Shown here: piece by piece, positions 54,829 to 61,475 of the stretch
How positions within the stretch are numbered: the first letter of the stretch is position 1
How the letters are laid out: each line of letters opens with the position of its first letter
Source: Acidobacteriota bacterium
Lineage (GTDB): Bacteria; Pseudomonadota; Alphaproteobacteria; Caulobacterales; Hyphomonadaceae
Assembly (NCBI GenBank): GCA_016712445.1
Contig: JADJRB010000001.1
Coordinates: 1,736,001-1,800,000 of the forward strand
Length of the DNA stretch: 64,000 nt
Direction: 5' to 3'
The notes under the pieces: generated by a model
Databases searched by the model: none
The model's input: only the letters and a program-made list of their open reading frames with translations
Told to the model about the DNA's origin: nothing
Program-made: the position numbers and the translations under genes

Positions 54829-55236
54829 CTTTCAAGTCTCCACACTCACGGCCGACAGGCCATCGAGTGGGGCTTGGGCGCAGGCGCCTGACCGGGCGCC
54901 CACGAAGCCCGCAGGGCCGATATCTAGCCGGAACCGCGGCGTTCGCAAGCGCTGCGGCTGAAGCGTCCGGTTAATTCGGCTATGGTTGACTTTGCCGCTC
55001 TGGCTGCGTATCCGCGCGGCCAATGAACACGAGCTCGCACCACGCCCACCATCACGCCTAACGCGCCGTCGAGGCGCGAACCGGTCCGGCTGCGCCTCTG
55101 ATTAGTGTTCCCCTTCCAGAACCGATCCAGATGAGGCAGGCCGAAACCCGGTCCCGCGCCGCATCGACGCGCCGCCTTCCCATTCCGGCCCGCGCCGTCT
55201 AAGCGGGCTCAGCCTGACACAGGACCTGCAAAGACC
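54829..55236. promoter_or_regulatory. Leader region of hisS with a His-rich leader peptide and competing hairpins
   Basis: Between chrA and hisS. It contains TTGACT (54986-54991) as a possible -35, the leader peptide gene (55023-55061), then two mutually exclusive stems: CGCGCC/GGCGCG (55062-55078) and GAGGCGC/GCGCCTC (55071-55077 with 55092-55098). The second is not followed by a real T run, so termination is uncertain. About 140 further bases before hisS contain GC-rich palindromes. Confidence 0.55.
55023..55061 (+). CDS. hisL: Histidine leader peptide, 12 residues
   Basis: ATG-initiated reading frame encoding MNTSSHHAHHHA: five histidines of twelve residues, three of them in a row, ending TAA directly at overlapping hairpins. 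It lies about 180 bases ahead of hisS-hisZ-hisG. Leaders with runs of the regulated amino acid sense charged tRNA in attenuators such as the enteric his operon. No good ribosome binding site precedes it. The chance of such a His run here by accident is small. Confidence 0.7.
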   Translation: MNTSSHHAHHHA

Positions 55237-56730
55237 ATGAGCGACAAGGCCAACCCGCCCGCCCCCGCGCCCCTCACCGGCAAGGATCTCGCCCGCAAAC
55301 CGCGCGGCTTTCCCGACAAGCGGGAAGGGCTGATCCATGCTCAGGCCCGGCTCGTGGAAACCGTCACGGGTGTCTATCGCCAGTGGGGCTTCGAGGCCTT
55401 TGACTCAAGCGCCTTCGAATATGCCGACGCCCTCGGCAAGTTCCTCCCCGATGATGACCGCCCGAACGCCGGCGTCTTCGCCCTGCAGGACGATGACGAA
55501 CAGTGGATGGCACTGCGCTATGACCTGACAGCCCCGCTCGCCCGCTTCGTGGCAGAGGCAGGCCAGTCGCTCGGCCGCCCATTTCGGCGTTATGCCGCCG
55601 GTCCGGTCTGGCGCAACGAGAAACCCGGCCCCGGCCGTTTCCGCGAATTCTGGCAATGCGACGCGGATACCGTCGGCGCGCCCGGCTTCCATGCCGATGC
55701 CGAGATGATCGCGATGGGCGCTGAAGCGCTGCGCGCCATCGGCATGAGGGACGGCGAGTTCGTGGTGCGTGTGAATACGCGGCGCTTGCTCAATGGCGTG
55801 CTCGACTCGGTCGGCGCGGAAAGCCCTTCCGCGCGACTGACCATCCTGCGCGCGCTCGACAAGCTCGACCGGCTCGGCGCCTCCGGCGTCGCGGACCTGC
55901 TCGGCGCGGGCCGCAAGGACGAGAGCGGCGACTTCACCAAGGGCGCAGGCCTTGGCGCGGAAGAGGTCAAGCGCGTTCTCGCCTTCGCCGAAGCAGGCGC
56001 CGCAACGCGCGCGGTCACGCTTGCGAATCTCGCGAAAGCCGCCGGCTTCACCGAGGAAGGAAAGGCAGGCCTCGCCGAACTGGAAGCCATAGCCGTCGCC
56101 CTGGAAGCGCTCGGTGCGCCGGAAGACGATGTGAAGATCGATCCGTCCGTGGTCAGAGGACTGGAATATTACACCGGCCCGGTCTTCGAAGCCGAATTGC
56201 TGCGCGAAGTCACCGGCGACGACGGCAAGACCTACCGCATCGGCTCCATCGGTGGCGGCGGGCGCTATGACGATCTCGTCGCGCGCTTCACAGGTGAGAC
56301 CGTGCCCGCGACCGGCTTCTCCATCGGCATCTCGCGGCTCGCCGCCGCGCTTGCCATCATGGGGGAGGGCGCGAAGCTCGATGGCCCGGTCGTCGTGCTC
56401 AATCTGGACAAGGACAATCCCGGCCTTGCGCTCGGCCTTGCCGCCGAACTGCGCCGCGCCGGCATCCGCGCAGAAGCCTACATGGGCGCCTCCGGCATGC
56501 GCCCGCAGATGAAATACGCCGACCGCCGCAATTCGCCCGCCGTGGTCATCGTCGGCGGCGACGAAGTCGCCAAGGGCACCGTCACGATCAAGGATCTCGA
56601 GATGGGCGCGCTGAAGGCGAAGGCCATCTCATCCAACGAAGAATACCGCGAGGCGCGCCCCGGCCAGATCGAAGTGCCGCGTGCCGGGATGGTTGCCGCC
56701 GTGCGCGCCATCGTCGAGGCCCAGACATGA
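55237..56730 (+). CDS. hisS: Histidyl-tRNA synthetase
   Basis: 497 residues, class II. Motif 2 region FRRYAAGPVWRNEKPGPGRFREFWQCD, histidine-A motif RGLEYYTGPVFEA and motif 3 GFSIGISRLAAAL, then an anticodon domain. It charges tRNA-His. Start ATG 55237 has AGGACC upstream, a modest ribosome binding site. It overlaps hisZ by four bases. Placing hisS with hisZ and hisG under a His leader links histidine synthesis and charging. Confidence 0.97.
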   Translation: MSDKANPPAPAPLTGKDLARKPRGFPDKREGLIHAQARLVETVTGVYRQWGFEAFDSSAFEYADALGKFLPDDDRPNAGVFALQDDDEQWMALRYDLTAPLARFVAEAGQSLGRPFRRYAAGPVWRNEKPGPGRFREFWQCDADTVGAPGFHADAEMIAMGAEALRAIGMRDGEFVVRVNTRRLLNGVLDSVGAESPSARLTILRALDKLDRLGASGVADLLGAGRKDESGDFTKGAGLGAEEVKRVLAFAEAGAATRAVTLANLAKAAGFTEEGKAGLAELEAIAVALEALGAPEDDVKIDPSVVRGLEYYTGPVFEAELLREVTGDDGKTYRIGSIGGGGRYDDLVARFTGETVPATGFSIGISRLAAALAIMGEGAKLDGPVVVLNLDKDNPGLALGLAAELRRAGIRAEAYMGASGMRPQMKYADRRNSPAVVIVGGDEVAKGTVTIKDLEMGALKAKAISSNEEYREARPGQIEVPRAGMVAAVRAIVEAQT

Positions 56731-57845
56731 ACCATGACGCGCTTGTGGCGGTCGCCCGCGCGGTGTTCGAAGCCGCAGGTGGCACGCCGGTCGACCCCGA
56801 TTATGTTCTGCCTGCGGACATTCCGCTGGAGCTCTCCGGCGAGGCCGTGCGCGCGCGTCTCTGTGTCTTCACTGACAATCGCGGCGCGGAAATGGCGATG
56901 CGGCCGGACCTGACGCTGCCGGTGGCGCAGCGCGAAGCGGTGCGGCTGGAAGGCGGCCCGTCCGCCAAGACCTATACCTATGCGGCGCGCGCCTTCCGCC
57001 TGCCGGCCGCGCCGGACGACCCGTTCGAGTTCACGCAGGTCGGTCTCGAGCGGTTTGGCTATCCGGCCGATCCCGCCGCCGACGCCGAACTCTTCGCGCT
57101 GGTGCACCGCGCAGTTGAGGCCTGCGGCGTCCGTCCCAGCGCCATCGTCACCGGCGACCTCGCGGTCTTTCCCGCCTTCATCGATGCGCTCGGTCTGCCG
57201 CCGGTCACGACCGACCTCCTGAAGCGTGCCTTCCGTCAGGAAGGCGGCGTGCGCGCGGTGCTGGACGCCGCCTCTCGTCCTCTGGATACGGACATTCTCT
57301 CCGCCCTCGACGCGCCGGATGCCGAAGCCGCGCTCGGCACCGTGCTCGCCGCGCGCGATGTGCCGCTGATCGGCGCCCGCAGCCTCGCCGAAATCGCCGA
57401 TGGCCTGCGGGCCCGGCGCGCCGCCATCGAGGCGGGCGGCTTGCCGGTGGCGGCCCGCGCGGTCCTGCTCGGGCTGCGCGAGGTGGATTGCCCGCTCGCG
57501 GACGCCCCCGCCGCACTCACGGCGCTCGCCGGCGCGCATGGCCTCAGCGGCGCAGACGCCGCGCTCTCGGCCTTCGCGGCGCGGGTCGAAAAGATCCTCG
57601 CGCTCGTGCCCGGTGACCGGCGCACGGCGACATTCCGCGCCGGGTTCGGGCGGCGCTTCACCTATTATGACGGCTTCGTCTTTGAAGTGCTGGCGGAAGG
57701 GCTTTCGCCCGCACAACCGGTCGCCGCAGGTGGTCGCTATGACGGTTTGATCGCCGGTCTCTCAGGCGGGAAGGTTTCAGCCACTGGCATCGGCGGTGTC
57801 GTGCGACCGGACCGGATGGTGCGTGTGCGGAGGGCAGGGGAATGA
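56727..57845 (+). CDS. hisZ: ATP phosphoribosyltransferase regulatory subunit
   Basis: 372 residues, a HisS-like catalytic domain without the anticodon domain. Motif remnants AEMAMRPDLTLPVA, FEFTQVGLERFG and GGRYDGLIAGLSGGK are recognisable, but the histidine-A motif is replaced (RRFTYYDGFVFEVLA), as expected for HisZ. It binds short HisG to make the histidine-inhibited octamer. Overlaps hisS and hisG by four bases each. Confidence 0.94.
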   Translation: MNHDALVAVARAVFEAAGGTPVDPDYVLPADIPLELSGEAVRARLCVFTDNRGAEMAMRPDLTLPVAQREAVRLEGGPSAKTYTYAARAFRLPAAPDDPFEFTQVGLERFGYPADPAADAELFALVHRAVEACGVRPSAIVTGDLAVFPAFIDALGLPPVTTDLLKRAFRQEGGVRAVLDAASRPLDTDILSALDAPDAEAALGTVLAARDVPLIGARSLAEIADGLRARRAAIEAGGLPVAARAVLLGLREVDCPLADAPAALTALAGAHGLSGADAALSAFAARVEKILALVPGDRRTATFRAGFGRRFTYYDGFVFEVLAEGLSPAQPVAAGGRYDGLIAGLSGGKVSATGIGGVVRPDRMVRVRRAGE

Positions 57846-58573
57846 CCCGGCTGACGATTGCGATCCCTTCCAAGGGGCGCCTCAAGGAACAGACCGAAGC
57901 CTGGCTCGCCGGCCTCGGCCATCCGCTCCGCCAGATTGGCGGCGAGCGTGGCTACACGGCCGAGATCGAAGGGCTGGACGCCGAGGTGCGGCTCCTGTCC
58001 GCCCGCGAGATCGCCGAAGGCCTGATCGATGGCAGCCTGCACTTCGGCGTCACCGGCGAAGACTTGCTGAACGACCTCTCCCCGGATGGCCCGGAGGATT
58101 TCCGCGTCCTCAGGCGTCTTGGCTTCGGCGGCGCAGATGTGGTCGTCGCCGTGCCGCAGGCTTGGTTCGATGTCGACACCATGGCCGACCTCGAAGCTGC
58201 CGGCGCCGCCTTCCGCAAGGCGCATGGCCGCCGGTTGCGCGTCGCGACGAAATACCTGCGCCTGACCCGGCGCTTTTTCGCCCAGAAATCGGTCGGGGAA
58301 TACCGGCTCGTCGAAAGCGCGGGGGCCACGGAAGCAGCCCCTTCGACCGGCACCGCGGACGTGATCGTTGACATCACGACCACCGGCGCAACTTTGAAGG
58401 CAAATGCGCTAAAAATTCTGCGTGACGGCCTTATATTGACCAGTGAAGCGGCGTTTGCCACGTCCGTTCGGGCACATTTCAGCCCTTCTGCAGAAGCTGC
58501 ACGGGCAGTTCTGACCGGCGCATTGTCGCAGGGCGATCACGATTTCCGAAAAAATGTTTCGACACATTCTTGA
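57842..58573 (+). CDS. hisG: ATP phosphoribosyltransferase, short (HisZ-dependent) form
   Basis: 243 residues, first enzyme of histidine synthesis (PRPP plus ATP). The N-terminal AIPSKGRLKEQTEAW and C-terminal DVIVDITTTGATLKANALKIL, the P-loop-like PRPP site, are diagnostic. The regulatory third domain of the long form is missing, consistent with hisZ next door. Its stop lies inside the TTGACA of a promoter-like sequence. Confidence 0.96.
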   Translation: MTRLTIAIPSKGRLKEQTEAWLAGLGHPLRQIGGERGYTAEIEGLDAEVRLLSAREIAEGLIDGSLHFGVTGEDLLNDLSPDGPEDFRVLRRLGFGGADVVVAVPQAWFDVDTMADLEAAGAAFRKAHGRRLRVATKYLRLTRRFFAQKSVGEYRLVESAGATEAAPSTGTADVIVDITTTGATLKANALKILRDGLILTSEAAFATSVRAHFSPSAEAARAVLTGALSQGDHDFRKNVSTHS

Positions 58574-58605
58574 CACAACTCGGGATTCGTTGCCGTATGG
58601 GTAGG

Positions 58606-58678
58606 CAAGTTTCTGGGAGGAAACGCTGCAAACGGTGGAGGGGCGCAGCTAGCCGGCTACGGCGCTGCGCCTCTTTTT
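58606..58678 (+). ncRNA. Candidate small RNA between hisG and argD
   Basis: A TTGACA (58570-58575) and CGTATG (58594-58599) with 18 bases between would start transcription near 58606. About 70 bases later a strong hairpin (GGCGCAGC 58642-58649 with GCTGCGCC 58664-58671, TAGCCGGCTA inside) is followed by TCTTTTT. No open frame or ribosome binding site lies between. It could instead be just the his terminator with a chance promoter. Confidence 0.4.
58642..58678 (+). terminator. Rho-independent terminator after hisG
   Basis: 8-bp GC stem with a 14-base, partly self-complementary top and a TCTTTTT tail. It would end the hisSZG transcript and any small RNA starting just upstream. Confidence 0.85.
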
Positions 58679-58988
58679 CATTCCGGCTTCCCTGACATCG
58701 CGAGACGTTATCCGGAAAAATCCCCGGTTCGGCCTGCCGTGTGGGAAAGGCCGGGTTCCGTTGGTCAAGACTTCAGGGGAGTCGAGGGGCGTTGGAGGAT
58801 CTTGGCGTCCAGAACCCGGCTTCACGATTAACAATAAGACCATATCGAAAAACGTCAATACATTTTATTGTTATTCGATCATGGATTCGATTAATTCGAC
58901 GTAATCCTGTGGCCTGAGTTGACTTGGTTGCCGTAGCGCCCCAAGCGTGGCCGCTTCCCGCACCCCAAGGATTTCCGGAGCCGCGCCG
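58679..58988 (+). promoter_or_regulatory. argD upstream region with AT-rich repeats
   Basis: No gene. An AT-rich 80-base island (58820-58905) has inverted AACAATAA/TTATTGTT (58830-58837, 58865-58872) and three ATTCGA hexamers at about 10-base steps (58873-58898). These are plausible sites for an arginine or other regulator; none matches a known box that I can be sure of. Confidence 0.4.
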
Positions 58989-60197
58989 ATGCCAGAGGAC
59001 AATTTCCACGAGGACCCCCGCCAGCACATCCTGCCGGTCTACCGTCCGCCCGAGGAAGTGTTTGTGGAGGGCCAGGGCGCCTACCTCTTCACCGAAGACG
59101 GTCGCCGCTACCTCGATTTCATCGCCGGCATCGCTGTCACCGCGCTCGGCCACGCGCACCCGCAGCTCGTGGAAGCCCTGCGCGACCAGGCCGGCAAGCT
59201 CTGGCACACCTCCAACATGTTCCGCGTGCGCGGCCAGGAAGAACTCGCCGACAAGATCTGCCGCGACACCTTCGCCGACCGGGTCTTCTTCACCAACTCG
59301 GGCACCGAGGCAGTCGAGTGCGCCATCAAGTCGGCGCGCAAGTTCCACTGGTCGCAGGGCAATCCCGATCGCCTCGACATCATCACCTTCACCGGCGCCT
59401 TCCACGGCCGCTCGATCGGCGCGATCAACGCCGGCGGCAACCCGAAATACCTGGAAGGCTTCGGCCCGAAACTGCCAAACTTCGTGCACCTCGAATGGGG
59501 CGACCATGACGCGCTGAAGAAAGCCGCTGCTGCGCCGACCGCTGCCGCGATCTTCGTCGAGGTCGTGCAAGGCGAAGGCGGCGTGCGCGCCATGCCGGAA
59601 GCCTGCATCAAGGGCCTGCGCCAGCTGTGCGACGAACACGGCATCCTCCTGATCTTTGACGAAGTGCAATGCGGCATGGGCCGCACCGGCAAGCTCTGGG
59701 GTTATCAGTGGGCGGACGGTGTCGAGCCGGACATCCTCTGCGCCGCCAAGGGCATTGGCGGTGGCTTTCCGTTCGGCGCCTGCCTGATGACCGAGGCCGT
59801 CGGCGAACCGATGCAGCCCGGCAGCCACGGCTCGACCTATGGCGGCAACCCGCTCGCCATGGCGGTCGGCAATGTCGTCTGGGACATCATCTCCGACGAG
59901 AAATTCCTGGCTGAAGTCCGCCGCGTCTCGGGTGTGCTGGCGCAGGGCCTGAAAAGCCTCGCCGACACGCATCCCGACAAGGTCGAGGCGGTCACAGGCA
60001 AGGGCCTCCTGACGGGCATCAAGCTGAAGGCGGACCCGAAAAGCCTGCAGGGCCTTTGCCGCGATGCCAACCTGCTGGTCGGCGTGGCCGGTGCAAACGT
60101 GCTGCGCCTCGCGCCGCCGCTGGTCATCGAGGATGGTCACGTGCGTGAAGCGATCAATGTGCTCGATGCTGCCTTGACGGAGTGGGCGCCGGGTTGA
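58989..60197 (+). CDS. argD: Acetylornithine/succinyldiaminopimelate-type aminotransferase
   Basis: 402 residues, PLP class III. FTNSGTEAVECAIKSARKFH binds the phosphate, DEVQCGMGRTGKLWGYQ carries the ring-binding Asp, LCAAKGIGGGFPFGA holds the Schiff-base Lys, and GSHGSTYGGNPLAMAVG the second phosphate loop. It forms N-acetylornithine in arginine synthesis. Usually argF follows in alphaproteobacteria; here the next gene is unrelated. ATG 58989 with CGGAG upstream. Confidence 0.93.
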   Translation: MPEDNFHEDPRQHILPVYRPPEEVFVEGQGAYLFTEDGRRYLDFIAGIAVTALGHAHPQLVEALRDQAGKLWHTSNMFRVRGQEELADKICRDTFADRVFFTNSGTEAVECAIKSARKFHWSQGNPDRLDIITFTGAFHGRSIGAINAGGNPKYLEGFGPKLPNFVHLEWGDHDALKKAAAAPTAAAIFVEVVQGEGGVRAMPEACIKGLRQLCDEHGILLIFDEVQCGMGRTGKLWGYQWADGVEPDILCAAKGIGGGFPFGACLMTEAVGEPMQPGSHGSTYGGNPLAMAVGNVVWDIISDEKFLAEVRRVSGVLAQGLKSLADTHPDKVEAVTGKGLLTGIKLKADPKSLQGLCRDANLLVGVAGANVLRLAPPLVIEDGHVREAINVLDAALTEWAPG

Positions 60198-60418
60198 AGG
60201 AATTGCGTGCGGGGCTGCGCCGCCCCGCCGCCAGTGCCTGTGGGGCGCTCGTCTGAAACGGACGGGCGTACGGTGCTGGATCAGGCGCGGATGGGAGACA
60301 CCTCCGACTTGAGCGGAGCACCCGGCCATTGGCCGGGTCACGGTTCGGTTGTGACTCGGGTTGCAAGCTATCGTTGCCCTTTTTGCGGGCGGCGGTTTTC
60401 GGGAGGTTTGAGCCTGAC
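60198..60418. other. Gap with two hairpins
   Basis: GCGGGGC/GCCCCGC (60209-60228) and ACCCGGCC-ATT-GGCCGGGT (60320-60338) probably fold at the end of the argD mRNA; no T run follows either. The remainder carries the upstream region of the LuxR-type gene. Confidence 0.5.
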
Positions 60419-60925
60419 ATGACAGTGGATGGAAACGAGCGCAGGAGCTCCTGGGCCACGATTTTCCTGTTCGGCGTGATCGCGGCCCTCGTCGTGCTCG
60501 ACATGGCGTTCAATATTGTAAGTGGCCAGACGCCGGGTCACCTTTTCGTCGAAGCCATAAAGCTGGTGATGTCCTTCCTCGGCCTCGGCTTCGGCGCCTG
60601 GCGCATCACGCACCTCAGCAAGGCCCTGAACGAGGCCCGCCAGGATGCCCGGCGCTGGCAGGAAGAAAACCGGTCGCTGGTGCAGGGGCTCGGCGCTGCG
60701 ATTTCGCGCCAGTTCCAGGCCTGGGGCCTGTCGGATGCTGAAGGCGAAATCGGCCTGCTTCTGCTCAAGGGCCTTTCGCTGCAGGAGGTTGCGAACCTGC
60801 GCAAGACGAGCGAACGCACGGTGCGCGAACAGGCGCGTTCGGTCTATCGCAAGAGCGGTCTGGCCGGCCGCAATGAGCTGGCCGCCTACTTCCTTGAAGA
60901 CCTTCTGCCGCCGCAACTGGTCTAA
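60419..60925 (+). CDS. Membrane-anchored LuxR-type HTH protein
   Basis: 168 residues. Two membrane segments near the N-terminus (TIFLFGVIAALVVLDMAFNI and LFVEAIKLVMSFLGLGFGAW), a coiled coil (KALNEARQDARRWQEENRSL) and a C-terminal GerE-like HTH (LSLQEVANLRKTSERTVREQARSVYRKSGL, with L-A-G-R-N-E-L following). A membrane-bound DNA-binding regulator of unknown signal and target. GGGAGG precedes ATG 60419. The GFA gene follows after three bases, so they are one operon. Confidence 0.8.
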   Translation: MTVDGNERRSSWATIFLFGVIAALVVLDMAFNIVSGQTPGHLFVEAIKLVMSFLGLGFGAWRITHLSKALNEARQDARRWQEENRSLVQGLGAAISRQFQAWGLSDAEGEIGLLLLKGLSLQEVANLRKTSERTVREQARSVYRKSGLAGRNELAAYFLEDLLPPQLV

Positions 60926-60928
60926 GCC

Positions 60929-61324
60929 ATGCGCGTCCTCGAAGGCTCCTGCCACTGCGGCGCCGTGACGTTCCGGATCACGGCCGAGATGACGGACCTC
61001 TATCGCTGCGACTGTTCGCTCTGCCGCATGAAGAACGCGCTGATGACCAGTGTGCATGAGGACCGGTTCAAACTGCTGACCGGCGCCGACGTGCTCAGCG
61101 AGTACAACTGGAACACCCGCGTGGCCCGGCATTTCTTCTGCTCGAGATGCGGCATCTATCCGTTCCACAAGAAGCGCGCGATGCCGGATCACTATGGGAT
61201 CAACGTCAACTGCCTGCACGGCTTTGACCCCGCCGGGATTGTAGTCCGCCAAGCCGAAGGCAAGGGCATGAGCCTGAAACCTGACGATGCGCGGGACGCC
61301 TGGCCCGGCCCCCGCGAAGCTTGA
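60929..61324 (+). CDS. GFA family protein
   Basis: 131 residues, CENP-V/GFA zinc fold: EGSCHCGAVTF, RCDCSLCRMKN and FFCSRCGIYPFHKKR hold the Cys sets, which are complete. It differs from the adhC-linked GFA protein and has no aldehyde partner here. Function unproven. Cotranscribed with the membrane LuxR-type gene. Confidence 0.88.
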   Translation: MRVLEGSCHCGAVTFRITAEMTDLYRCDCSLCRMKNALMTSVHEDRFKLLTGADVLSEYNWNTRVARHFFCSRCGIYPFHKKRAMPDHYGINVNCLHGFDPAGIVVRQAEGKGMSLKPDDARDAWPGPREA

Positions 61325-61353
61325 TGTGCGTGTCGGTTTGCCCCTGGAAAGAG

Positions 61354-61385
61354 CGGGGGCAGGCAGAGAGCTGAGCCTGCCCCCG
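61354..61385 (+). terminator. Strong hairpin after the GFA gene
   Basis: Perfect 11-bp GC stem (61354-61364 with 61375-61385) and 10-base loop, 30 bases after the stop codon. There is no T run, so it may be a Rho-assisted or stabilising 3' end. Confidence 0.55.
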
Positions 61386-61475
61386 TGATGTAGCGCGTGC
61401 GTCCCTTCACCCGCAGCCTGAACCTACTCAGGTTGAAACGACTGCGCTTCCGTGATCTTACCTAAATTTGAGGTC

